Shown: piece after piece, positions 52,658 through 61,425 of the stretch
Layout: each line of letters starts with the position of its first letter
Numbering within the stretch: the stretch's first letter is position 1
Source: Hydrogenophilales bacterium
GTDB lineage: Bacteria > Pseudomonadota > Gammaproteobacteria > Burkholderiales > Thiobacillaceae
NCBI GenBank assembly: GCA_016703155.1
Contig: JADJCP010000001.1
Span: forward strand, 1,054,001 to 1,118,000
Reading direction: 5' to 3'
DNA: 64,000 bases
Translations under genes and position numbers: made by a program
The notes under the pieces: generated by a model
What the model was told of the DNA's origin: nothing
What the model saw: only the letters and a program-made list of their open reading frames with translations
The model's database searches: none

Positions 52658-54160
52658 ATGTTCGAATCCGCTGAATTGGGCCACAAACTCAGCAAGGCCG
52701 AGTACGAAAAAGAACTTCCCGCGCTGCGCGAGGCCCTGCTCAACACCCAATACGAACTGGTCAGCAAGAAGGGCTTCCAGGTGGTGATCATCGTCAGCGG
52801 GGTTGACGGTGGCGGCCGCAGCGAGTCGGTGCATCTGCTCAACGAATGGCTTGACCCGCGCCATGTCGAGACCCACGGCATGGGCTCGCCGTCCGACGAG
52901 GAACGCGACCGGCCGGTGATGTGGCGCTTCTGGCGCGCCCTGCCGCCCAAGGGCAAGATCGGCATCTTCCAGGGGTCCTGGTACAGCATGCCGATCCTCA
53001 GCCGGGTTTATGGCAACACCAAGTTATCCGATCTCGACGAGTCCATGGAACGCAACATCTTCTTCGAGAAGATGCTCGCCGACGAAGGCGCATTGATCCT
53101 GAAATTCTGGTTTCACTTGTCCAAGAGCAACCAGGAAACCCGCCTGAAGGCCCTGGAGAAGGACCCCCTCACCCGCTGGCGCGTCACCGACCGCGACTGG
53201 CACCACTACAGCCTGTACGACAAGTTCCAGAAGACCACTGCGCACGTCCTGCGCCTGACCAGCACGGCGCAGGCGCAGTGGTACATCGTCGAGGGCACGG
53301 ATGAACGTTACCGCAGCCTGATGCTCGGCAAAATTCTCCTCGAATCGCTGCGCCGCCACCTCGACACCGGCCATGCCCCGCCGCACTCCATCGGCGGCCT
53401 GCCGAGCCTGCCCAAGGTCGACGACCGGCAGCTGCTGCGCGCCCTGGATATGAACCTCAACGTCGAGAAAAAAGAATACGAAAAGAAGCTGGAGGCGCTG
53501 CAGGGCCGGCTCGCCCTGCTCACTCGGGATCCGCGCTTTCAGGAAATTTCGGTGGTCGCCGTCTTCGAAGGCAACGATGCCGCCGGCAAGGGCGGTGCCA
53601 TTCGGCGTATCACCGGGGCCATGGACGCACGCAGCTATCAGGTTGTCCCCATTGCCGCGCCGACCGAAGAAGAACGCGCCCAGCCCTACATGTGGCGTTT
53701 CTGGCGCCACCTGCCGCGCCGCGGCCGGCTCTGCGTATTCGATCGCTCCTGGTATGGCCGCGTGCTGGTGGAGCGCGTCGAGGGCTATTGTTCGGAATAC
53801 GACTGGATGCGCGCCTACAACGAGATCAACGAGTTCGAGGCACAGCTGATCGAGCATGACATGGTCGTCGTCAAATTCTGGCTGTCCATTTCCAAGGATG
53901 AGCAACTCACCCGCTTCAAGGCGCGCGAACAAACCGCCTTCAAGCACTTCAAGATCACCGAGGAAGACTGGCGCAACCGCGAGAAATGGGACGACTACGA
54001 GCAGGCCGTCTGCGACATGGTCGACCGCACCAGCACCGAGATCGCCCCCTGGACCCTGGTCGAAGCCAACGACAAACGCTATGCCCGCATCAAGATCCTG
54101 AAGACGCTGTGCGATGCGATCGAGAAGGCGCTAAACCGCCGAGGCAAGAAAGCCGACTAA
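52658..54160 (+). CDS. pap: Polyphosphate:AMP phosphotransferase (two PPK2 domains)
   Basis: This 500-residue protein joins two PPK2 domains and makes ADP from AMP and polyphosphate. The second domain (about 260-500) has an intact Walker A EGNDAAGKGG and YMWRFWRHLPRRGRLCVFDRSWYGRVLVERVEG. The first (about 1-245) has the degenerate GVDGGGRSESV and FWRALPPKGKIGIFQGSWY, where the usual DRSWY reads QGSWY. This active/inactive pairing matches known PAP enzymes. The neighbouring ppdK makes AMP and consumes it in reverse, so the pair could connect AMP recycling and polyphosphate. Confidence 0.95.
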   Translation: MFESAELGHKLSKAEYEKELPALREALLNTQYELVSKKGFQVVIIVSGVDGGGRSESVHLLNEWLDPRHVETHGMGSPSDEERDRPVMWRFWRALPPKGKIGIFQGSWYSMPILSRVYGNTKLSDLDESMERNIFFEKMLADEGALILKFWFHLSKSNQETRLKALEKDPLTRWRVTDRDWHHYSLYDKFQKTTAHVLRLTSTAQAQWYIVEGTDERYRSLMLGKILLESLRRHLDTGHAPPHSIGGLPSLPKVDDRQLLRALDMNLNVEKKEYEKKLEALQGRLALLTRDPRFQEISVVAVFEGNDAAGKGGAIRRITGAMDARSYQVVPIAAPTEEERAQPYMWRFWRHLPRRGRLCVFDRSWYGRVLVERVEGYCSEYDWMRAYNEINEFEAQLIEHDMVVVKFWLSISKDEQLTRFKAREQTAFKHFKITEEDWRNREKWDDYEQAVCDMVDRTSTEIAPWTLVEANDKRYARIKILKTLCDAIEKALNRRGKKAD

Positions 54161-54302
54161 CCGAAAAAACCGGCCACCAAGAAGAAGGCTTGATCAAGCG
54201 CGGCATGACACCGATGGGGCAGGCAATCCTTGGCCTTGGCGCGACGGCGCGCCAGCCGCGTGGCCTAGAATGAAAGCGGGATAACGCGAAAGGCAAGTGC
54301 GC

Positions 54303-56147
54303 ATGCGACTGCACCCCGCTGAAGCCAGATGGTTCGAGACCTATACGGCGCGCGACGACACGGTGCGTGCCGTCGAGGTGCTGGCGAGCACCGGCGTCGT
54401 TCAGCTGGAGATCGAGCCGCGTTTTACCGAGTCCACCGACACCGCCAAACTGCGCCATTTCGTCGAGCGCTTCGAGGCACTGGCCGAGCCGGTCGCCGCC
54501 AGCCTGCCTGGGGCGGGTCAGTCCGCCGCCACGCTGGTGGGCGACCCAGTGCATATCGCCAATCGGGCAGTGCACACTTTGCGCGTTTGGCTGGCACGTC
54601 ATGATTTTGTCGATGCGCACCTGGAGCAGTTGCGCGCCGAACACGATGAGCTTGTCCTGCTGGCCGAATGCGTCGAGGCGATGCGCGCCGCCAAACTCGA
54701 CTTCGACGGCATCTTCACGCCCACCCGTTTCCTGTGCAAATGCCTGTTCGCCTGTCCACGCGGACGCACGCTCGACGCCAGCACCAGCGGTGCCGTCGAG
54801 GAGACGGGGAAGGGCCCGCATCACGAATTCCTGTATGTCGCCGCGGCGCCGGAACAGCAGAACCTGATCCAGACGCTGGTCCTCGACCACGGCTGCATCC
54901 AGTTCGGCCTGCCTCACTGGCTGACCGGCGACCACGGTTTGCAGCAGCGGCAAATCGTCGAGCATTTGAACCAGAACGTCGCCGAACTGAAACGACTCGA
55001 AGCCGAAGCGCATGCCTTGCACAAAGACCCTGAACTCGGACAGGCGTGCGCCAACATTCAGACCCTGCACTGGTTCCTCGACCATGCCCCGGTGTTGCTG
55101 GCCCGGCACGCGCTTTGCCACGTCACCGGCTGGTGCACCAGTTCCGACCCGAATTGCCTGTCGTCGGCGCTGTCGAGCGCCGGCATCCAGGCCGTCGTCC
55201 GTTTTCCCGAGCCACCGGCCAAGGCAAGCGCGCCGGTGGATTTGCTCAGCAGCTGGTGGGCCTTGCCCTTTCGGCCCTTCCTGCAGCTCTGGGGCGTCCC
55301 GGGGCGTGCCGAGATCGATCCGAGCGGCTTGCTGCCGCTGATCGTGCCGCTCCTGTTCGGTTACATGTTCCCGGATGTCGGCCATGGTCTGATTCTGGCG
55401 CTGCTCGCCGCCCTTGGCGCGCGCCGCTGGCCGAAACTGCGTTTCCTGATCGCTTGCGGTCTCTCCGCCATGGTCTTCGGCGTGCTCTTCGGCGAGGTGT
55501 TCGGCTTCGAAACACTCATCGAGCCCCTCTGGATGCGGCCCTTGGCGCAGCCGATCCAGGTCTTGCTGGTGCCCCTGATCTTCGGCATCGGTCTGATGCT
55601 GCTGGGCATGGTGTTCGCCGGCATCGAGGCGCGCTGGCGCGGAGAATTGACTGCGTGGCTGCGCGTCGAGGCGGCGGTGGTCATGCTTTACGTAGCGCTG
55701 CTCGCGGCGCAGTTCCAGCCGCTGGCATACTGGCTGAGCGCCGCCGCCTTTCTGCACTATGTCATCGGCAGCCTGTCACTGGCCCGGGGGCGACACGGGC
55801 AGGCCCTGCTCACCGCGCTGGGCAATCTGCTGCTGAGTAGCTTCGAACTGGCCATGAACACCTTATCGTTCGTCCGGGTAGGCGCCTTCGCCCTGGCGCA
55901 CGCGGCGCTGTCCCATGCCATCCTGACGCTGGCCGAGACGGCGCAACAGCCGCTGCTCTGGGGCTTGATCATCCTGCTCGGCACCGTATTCAGCGTGGTC
56001 ATGGAAGGTTTGCTGGTCTACGTGCAGACCACCCGCCTGGTGTTGTTCGAGTTCTTCACCCAGTTCCTGCACACCGAGGGCAGGCTGTTCCGCCGGACGG
56101 CGCACCCGCCCGGAAAACCGGCGGCGGGTACCGCGCCTTACCAGTAG
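54303..56147 (+). CDS. Orphan V-type ATPase subunit I (a-subunit) homologue
   Basis: This 614-residue protein has a soluble N-terminal half (about 1-320) and seven or eight membrane helices in the C-terminal half (PLIVPLLFGYMFPDVGHGLILALLAALG; LRFLIACGLSAMVFGVLFGEVFGF; FRVGAFALAHAALSHAI region), as in V/A-type ATPase subunit I. The conserved VRVGAFALAHAAL contains the helix where the functional Arg of the proton path lies. I prefer the ATG at 54303 to the GTG at 54297. None of the other V-ATPase subunits is nearby, so it is an orphan here. Its end overlaps the next convergent gene by 10 bp. Confidence 0.87.
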   Translation: MRLHPAEARWFETYTARDDTVRAVEVLASTGVVQLEIEPRFTESTDTAKLRHFVERFEALAEPVAASLPGAGQSAATLVGDPVHIANRAVHTLRVWLARHDFVDAHLEQLRAEHDELVLLAECVEAMRAAKLDFDGIFTPTRFLCKCLFACPRGRTLDASTSGAVEETGKGPHHEFLYVAAAPEQQNLIQTLVLDHGCIQFGLPHWLTGDHGLQQRQIVEHLNQNVAELKRLEAEAHALHKDPELGQACANIQTLHWFLDHAPVLLARHALCHVTGWCTSSDPNCLSSALSSAGIQAVVRFPEPPAKASAPVDLLSSWWALPFRPFLQLWGVPGRAEIDPSGLLPLIVPLLFGYMFPDVGHGLILALLAALGARRWPKLRFLIACGLSAMVFGVLFGEVFGFETLIEPLWMRPLAQPIQVLLVPLIFGIGLMLLGMVFAGIEARWRGELTAWLRVEAAVVMLYVALLAAQFQPLAYWLSAAAFLHYVIGSLSLARGRHGQALLTALGNLLLSSFELAMNTLSFVRVGAFALAHAALSHAILTLAETAQQPLLWGLIILLGTVFSVVMEGLLVYVQTTRLVLFEFFTQFLHTEGRLFRRTAHPPGKPAAGTAPYQ

Positions 56148-56764
56148 GCGTACAGCACGCCGTCTTCGACCTTGGTCTCGAAGCCCTTCAGCGGGTGCTT
56201 GCCCTTGTCGATGCAGGCACCGGTGGTGATATCGAATTTCCAGAGGTGCTTCGGGCAGGTCAGCGTCTTGCCTTCCAGGGCCAGGTGCGGGATGTTGGTG
56301 ACTTGGTGTGGGCAGTGCGAGTCATAGACCTTGTAGCTTTCGCCCTCGCGGTAGACAAAGACGGTGCGCGTCGCCGTATCCATGCGCTTCACCTCGCCGT
56401 CGGCCACCTCGCCGATGGCGACGACCTGGCGCCATTGCGGCTGGGCGTTGATGAGTTCCGGAGAAAACTCGGGGATGCCCATCTCCAGGATGATCTCGGT
56501 GGCCCAGACAATCTTCGCCAGCCCCAATGCCGGGAAGGCCATGACCAGGGCGTCGATGATCTCCATGGGCGTGCAGCCCTCGCGCAGGGCACGCATCAGA
56601 TATTGCTTCAGACCGCCTTCGGTCTGCGAGTGCACCTTGGTGATGACCGAGATCAGGTTGCGCGTCTTCGGATCGAGGTGCTTGCCGCTGTCCTTGAGGA
56701 AGGCGAAATAGTGCCCGAGGGCATCGCCGCGTACCTTGACGAGATAATTTAGTGCGTCGCTCAT
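56138..56764 (-). CDS. Carboxymuconolactone decarboxylase-Rieske fusion protein
   Basis: This 208-residue protein has an AhpD/CMD-like helical domain (about 1-105; DPKTRNLISVITKVHSQTEGGLKQYLMRALREGCTPMEIIDALVMAFPALG) fused to a Rieske domain (about 110-208) with the ligand pairs CPH in SHCPHQ and CPKH in TCPKHLWKFD. The CMD part lacks the CxxC pair, having one Cys in REGCTPME, so it is probably not a peroxiredoxin-type reductase. The fusion could carry electrons to or from a bound aromatic or quinone ligand; no reaction can be named. It overlaps the V-ATPase-like gene tail by 10 bp. Confidence 0.87.
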   Translation of the reverse strand: MSDALNYLVKVRGDALGHYFAFLKDSGKHLDPKTRNLISVITKVHSQTEGGLKQYLMRALREGCTPMEIIDALVMAFPALGLAKIVWATEIILEMGIPEFSPELINAQPQWRQVVAIGEVADGEVKRMDTATRTVFVYREGESYKVYDSHCPHQVTNIPHLALEGKTLTCPKHLWKFDITTGACIDKGKHPLKGFETKVEDGVLYAYW

Positions 56765-56839
56765 GGTGTTCTCCTGAAATATTGATCCGGATCAATTTTA
56801 GCCATATCAAACCACCATGATCAGTGTTTTTTGCGCGGC

Positions 56840-57094
56840 TCAATCCAGCCAGCGCACCAGATAGAACAACCTGAAGCCTTCCGATGAGCGCGACGGCCCC
56901 GAGGCTACCGCGGCGTGAAAACCAGCCTCGGGATGGGCGGCGGCGCGCGCCGCCGCCTCGGTGTCATGCAAGGTGACGCAGTTTTCGGGAAACCGTTTGC
57001 GACCCTTGCCGCCCGGGCTGTAGATCACCACATAACGCGGCCGGACAAGCGGCGCCTCGGTGTCGCTGATCAGGCTGGAAATGGCTTCGGCCAT
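56840..57094 (-). CDS. Small hypothetical protein
   Basis: This 84-residue protein starts at the ATG at 57094, which overlaps the stop of the next gene upstream. It begins MAEAISSLISDTEAPLVRPRYVVIYSPGGKGRKRFPENCVTL and ends GFRLFYLVRWLD. Strand-rich ends suggest a small alpha/beta domain. I do not recognise a family. It is cotranscribed with the gene at 57375. Confidence 0.6.
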   Translation of the reverse strand: MAEAISSLISDTEAPLVRPRYVVIYSPGGKGRKRFPENCVTLHDTEAAARAAAHPEAGFHAAVASGPSRSSEGFRLFYLVRWLD

Positions 57095-57375
57095 CAATGC
57101 TCTTTACGCGGGCCCGGCACGAACTGCAACACCTCGGCGTTGCGCGGTTCGTCGACGTAACCCGGGCGCTCGGTGCGCGACAGGCCCAGGGCTTCGGCCA
57201 GTTCCGACTCGCGCGCGGCGATCAGGCCCAGGCACATGCGCACGTTCTCCACGGTGTCCTCGGAAAGCGGACTGGGTTGATCGGGGCGCGGCGCGCAGTC
57301 GCGCACCACCGAAGTGAGCGTCTTGCGCATGGCGCGCATGATCTGTTGTTCCTTACCGAGTGCTTCTTTATCCAT
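57094..57375 (-). CDS. Small helical hypothetical protein
   Basis: This 93-residue protein begins MDKEALGKEQQIMRAMRKTLTSVVRDCAP and ends LQFVPGPRKEH. It is helical and polar. AGAGG precedes the ATG at 57375, which I prefer over an ATG at 57396 without such a site. The stop overlaps the next gene's start. The pair lies upstream of the CMD-Rieske gene on the same strand and may share its transcript. Confidence 0.62.
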   Translation of the reverse strand: MDKEALGKEQQIMRAMRKTLTSVVRDCAPRPDQPSPLSEDTVENVRMCLGLIAARESELAEALGLSRTERPGYVDEPRNAEVLQFVPGPRKEH

Positions 57376-57520
57376 GACCCTCTTTCCAAGTGACATCGAC
57401 GGGCATTGTCGGGGTCGCTCCGGACAGGGTCAACCTCAACCTTGGCAGGGACTTCGTGCTGTTCGACCGGCATGCGCTCCGGTACCATCGGCAATGGTCC
57501 TCTTGTCCCGTCTGGACACC

Positions 57521-59160
57521 ATGTCAAATGCCCCGGAAACCGATTTCAGCACCCTTGCCGTCCTGGTCATCGACGACCATCCGGGCATGCGCGCCTCCTT
57601 ACGCATGACCCTGAGCAACTTCGGCGTCACCAAGACCGACATGAGCCAGGGCGCCTTCGACGCGGTGCATCGCATCAAGCAGCGCAAATACGACGTCATC
57701 GTCTGCGACTACAACCTGGGCGAAGGCCGCGATGGCCAGCAACTCCTCGAAGAACTGCGCCACAGCAAGCTGATCTCCCTGGCCACGGTGTTTCTCATGG
57801 TCACGGCGGAACGCACCTACGAGAAAGTGATGTCGGCCGTCGAACTGGCGCCCGACGATTACCTGATCAAGCCATTCACCGCCGAGGCACTGCAACAACG
57901 CCTGAACCAAGTGCTCAAGAAAAAAGCCGCCTTCGCGCCGGTCTACCGACTTATGGAAGAGGCTCTGAACGCCGAGGCGGCGACGGTCTGCGACCGGATC
58001 GCGGCGCTGAACCCCGCCACACCATCGATGCCTGGCGCCTGAAGGCCGAATTGCTCATCGCCACCGGCCACATCGAGGAGTCCCGCCAGATCTACGAACG
58101 GATCCTGGCGATGCGCGCGGTGCCCTGGGCGCGTCTCGGACTCGCCAAAACCCTGTTTCTGCAAGATCAGCAACAGGAAGCCGAAAATTTGCTGCTCGAT
58201 CTGGTGGACGAGGCGCCCGATTACATGGCCGCCCACGACTATCTCGCGCGCGTCCAGGAGGCGCGCAACGACCTGGATTCGGCCTTGTCGACGTTGAGCC
58301 AGGCCGTCGAACGCTCACCCAACATGCTCGGTCGACAACGCGTCCTGGGCGACGTCGCCTACTCGCTCGGCGAGTTGGAGACCGCCGAGCGCGCCTTCAG
58401 CACAGTGGTCGCGAAAAATGTCCACTCGATCCTGCGCTCCCCCGAAGACCATGCCCGACTGGCCCGCATCCAGGTCGAACAAGGCAAATTTCAGGAGGCC
58501 GGCAGCGTCCTCAAGGAATTGCGCCAGCACTACGCCAACAACCCGCAAGCGGAGTTCGCCGCCAATGTGGTCGAAAGCCTCAAGGAAAGCCGCGCCGGCA
58601 ACACTGAAGCCGCCGCGCGCCTGATCGAGGACGCCCTGAAGCTCCAGGAAACCCATGGCTTGGCGCCTTCCGAGAATCTCTCCCTGGACCTGGCCGAGGC
58701 CTGCCTGAGCAGCGGCAAGGAAGCGCAGGGACTGCACATGATGCAGACGCTGGTCGACAACAACCATGACAACAGCCGGCTGCTGGCCAAGTCGCGCCAG
58801 GTGTTCAACAAATTGGACATGGCCGATGCCGGCGAGCGCATCATCAAGGACAGCGTCAAGGCCACGGTCTCATTGAACAACGAGGCGGTGCTGCGTGCCC
58901 GCGCCGGCGATCTGGTCGAGGCGGCGGCGATGCTGCGCGACGCGGCCGAGCGCCTGCCCAACAACGTGCAGATCCTGCTCAATGCCGCCCAGGCACAACT
59001 CTCACTGATCGCCCGCGACGGCTGGGATGCCGAACTCGCCGGCTACGTCGATCAATACCTCACCCAGGCCCGGCAGCGCAATCCGGAGCATGCCAAACTG
59101 ATCAAGGTGGACACCATGCGCCGCGACCTGGCGAAAAAATTCGGAGTCAAGCTGCCATGA
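57521..59160 (+). CDS. Response regulator with TPR domain (one frameshift)
   Basis: The N-terminus is a receiver domain (LAVLVIDDHPGMRASLRMTL; phospho-acceptor Asp in VIVCDYNLGEGRDG; LMVTAERTYEKVMSAVE; Lys in DDYLIKPFT). After a linker a long TPR solenoid follows (about 150-545; YERILAMRAVPWARLGLAKTLF, LGDVAYSLGELETAERAF, LARIQVEQGKFQEAGSVL and more). One missing C in CCCC (58012-58015) ends the first frame at TPSMPGA; restoring it gives LNPRHTIDAWRLKAELL and a protein of about 546 residues. Output would be through protein-protein contacts, not DNA. The kinase-like gene starts within its stop codon (ATGA). Confidence 0.87.
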
Positions 59161-59828
59161 ACCACGCCCCTGCGGAACAACAAACACTGGACCTCACCGC
59201 TCTGATGGCCTCGGAGTTCCACGAGCTGAAGAACCAGCTCGGCCACCTGACCCTGACCCTGGGTGAAGTCGCCAGTCAGCATCCCGACCTGACCGACGCC
59301 CTGCACGAACCGCGCCTGATCTGCCAACGCATCGCCGATCGTCTGGTGCAGGCACTCACCTTGTACAAGAGCGACCAGGACAGCCTGACACTGAACATCG
59401 GCGCGCAATCCCCCAGCGATTTTCTCCAGGAAATCCAGGTTCAGGCCCGCGCCCTGGCCGGCGACAAACTCGACATCGTCTGCCACGCGGAAGCGGCGCC
59501 CCCTTTCTGGTTCTTCGACCGCTACCTGGTTGAGATCGCCCTGCTCAACGCCGTGCATAACGCCCTGCAATTCGCCCGTGGCCGAATCGAGATCGGCGCC
59601 TCGTCAGACGCTGGCGGCTTGTGTTTTTTTGTACGCGATGACAGCGACGGCTACCCCGGACACATCCTGGCAAACCAGGGCCACGTGCCCGGCAAGGCCG
59701 CCAGCGGGACCGGCCTCGGCCTGTTTTTCGCCAACCGGATCGCCCAGGCCCACGAGAACAAGGGCCGCCAAGGCCGCATGACCCTGCGCAACGAGGACGG
59801 CGCGGTATTCAGCCTCTGGCTACCCTGA
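59157..59828 (+). CDS. Soluble histidine kinase-like protein paired with the RR-TPR protein
   Basis: This 223-residue protein has a short dimerisation/phosphorylation helix with His22-type motif FHELKNQLGHL, then the catalytic domain with N box LLNAVHNALQFA, G1-like VRDDSDGYPG and G2 SGTGLGLFFAN. There is no membrane segment or sensor domain, so it must receive input from a partner. Overlap with the response regulator gene makes a cognate pair very likely. G1 is unusual (DDSDG rather than DNGxG). Confidence 0.85.
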   Translation: MNHAPAEQQTLDLTALMASEFHELKNQLGHLTLTLGEVASQHPDLTDALHEPRLICQRIADRLVQALTLYKSDQDSLTLNIGAQSPSDFLQEIQVQARALAGDKLDIVCHAEAAPPFWFFDRYLVEIALLNAVHNALQFARGRIEIGASSDAGGLCFFVRDDSDGYPGHILANQGHVPGKAASGTGLGLFFANRIAQAHENKGRQGRMTLRNEDGAVFSLWLP

Positions 59829-59846
59829 GCGCTGTCACCCATCCCG

Positions 59847-61004
59847 CTAAAGTGGCGCTCTGGAAAATAGTGGGGGGGGTCGGTTGTCGTTCCTGGCATC
59901 AAGCCAGTCTCGCGCAAGACGCAGGGCATCAGAGATAACCAGGTGCATGTCGAGATAACGATAGGTACCAAGACGGCCGATAAAGGTTATCCCCCGGTCT
60001 CGTTTGGCCATGTCGATATAGCCTTGAAGGATGCCCATGTCCGCTTCGAGGCGTTTTGGGTAATAAGGGATATCACCTGGCCCGGTCTCCTTGCTGAATT
60101 CCCGTGAAATCAGGGTTTTTTCATGGCATTCCCAAGGCACAAGATGCTTGTGTTCCAGTATGCGTGTCCATGGGACACTCAACTGAGTAAAGTTGATTAG
60201 CGCATTCCCCTGGAAATCACCATCATGAATCTCGTTATGCCAGTACACGGTCCTGTAGCCCAAGCGACCATCGGTATAGCCGTAAAACTGATCGAGTGCC
60301 CCGGAATAGAAAATATGGCTGGCGTCTTTGCGCATGGCGGGATCCCAAGGGGTATTCAGGCTAACCCGGATGCGGGGATGATCCAGCATATTCTCCAGCA
60401 CCTGGGTGTAGCCTCCCCGGGGAAGCGCCTGATAGGCACTGTCGTAGTAATTGTCGTTGTAATTGAACCGCATAGGCAGACGCTTGAGTATTTGTGCCGG
60501 CAATTCAGTTGGCTCACAGCCCCATTGCTTAATGGTGTAGCCCTTGAAAAACGCCTCGTACAGTTCGCGCCCGAGGAATTTTAATGCCTGCTCCTCAAAA
60601 TTCGCCGGCTCGAGGATCTCGTTTTCGGTCCTGCTGGAAAGAAATATCCTGGCTTCATCCGGAGACAGTGTCTTGGCGAAATATTGGTTTATCGTATGGA
60701 GGTTGATAGGCAGGCTGTAGATGCCCGAGCCGGTATTCGCCTTGATCCGGTTAACGAAAGGAACCCAATCGCTGTACCGCTGGAGATAACGCCAAACCTC
60801 CTGATTGTCAGTGTGAAAAATGTGCGGGCCGTGCACATGAGCCATTACCCCCGTAACAGGGTCTCGTTCAGTATGGCAATTGCCCCCGACATGGCCACGC
60901 ATATCGATCACCTGGACGGGCACTCCCGCTTCGGCGAGTTGGCGTGCGAGAACGGATCCCGAGAAACCCGCACCCACGATCAGAATATTGGCCGCGTCAT
61001 TCAA
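59847..61004 (-). CDS. glf: UDP-galactopyranose mutase
   Basis: This 385-residue FAD enzyme converts UDP-galactopyranose to UDP-galactofuranose for surface polysaccharides. It has the dinucleotide fold ILIVGAGFSGSVLARQLAE, RGHVGGNCHTERD, HVHGPHIFHTDN, the conserved FFKGYTIKQWG and substrate-binding ALPRGGYTQVLENML, and the C-terminal FIGRLGTYRYLDM. It is a lone gene of moderately lower G+C than its neighbours, with no polysaccharide cluster adjacent. Confidence 0.96.
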   Translation of the reverse strand: MNDAANILIVGAGFSGSVLARQLAEAGVPVQVIDMRGHVGGNCHTERDPVTGVMAHVHGPHIFHTDNQEVWRYLQRYSDWVPFVNRIKANTGSGIYSLPINLHTINQYFAKTLSPDEARIFLSSRTENEILEPANFEEQALKFLGRELYEAFFKGYTIKQWGCEPTELPAQILKRLPMRFNYNDNYYDSAYQALPRGGYTQVLENMLDHPRIRVSLNTPWDPAMRKDASHIFYSGALDQFYGYTDGRLGYRTVYWHNEIHDGDFQGNALINFTQLSVPWTRILEHKHLVPWECHEKTLISREFSKETGPGDIPYYPKRLEADMGILQGYIDMAKRDRGITFIGRLGTYRYLDMHLVISDALRLARDWLDARNDNRPPPLFSRAPL

Positions 61005-61050
61005 ATTTAAGCACCTGTGCCTCGTGATAGCTTGATTTATTGGCCTGGGG

Positions 61051-61152
61051 AAACGCTGAAGAATTCGTCATCGCGAGGAGCGCAGCGACGTGGCGATCCA
61101 TAGGCTGTTGATTTCGCCCCGCAATGACAATGAGCGAATAAATCTGCGTTTT
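61051..61152 (+). repeat. MITE-like repeat, short copy
   Basis: This is the second copy of the element at 31160-31289. The left 50 bp and the right 30 bp match, but the centre is shortened to CGCCCCG. The outer ends are complementary (AAACGCTGA near the left end, close to TCAGCGTTT of the long copy at the right). Confidence 0.75.
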
Positions 61153-61270
61153 CTAGATGAAAGCCGCTGACTGCGACACTCACGATTTTACTCTGGAACA
61201 CAGATGCCGAACCGCTGTCGTTTCACCATGGACGCCAGGCAAAATTCTCGGCAGTCGACGCCTCGCATCA

Positions 61271-61298
61271 ACAAAAAACGCGGCCATAAGCCGCGTTT
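61271..61298 (-). terminator. Rho-independent terminator downstream of acs
   Basis: On the minus strand AAACGCGGC-N5-GCCGCGTTT is followed by a T run (A run on the plus strand at 61272-61278). It lies about 130 bp past the acs stop. Confidence 0.8.
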
Positions 61299-61342
61299 GT
61301 CGTTCATGTTCGCCGGAATTTAATTACAGTCACGCAATGCGC

Positions 61343-61372
61343 TTAACCTCCCCGCTGACGCGGAGAGGTTAA
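61343..61372 (-). other. Inverted repeat between acs and its terminator
   Basis: TTAACCTC and GAGGTTAA flank an inner CCGC/GCGG pair. It lies 54 bp past the acs stop and may protect the transcript end. Confidence 0.5.
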
Positions 61373-61425
61373 CCTTCACTGAGACCCCACCATCCCCTGG
61401 CTTCGTTGACGGCGGCGGGTACTCC

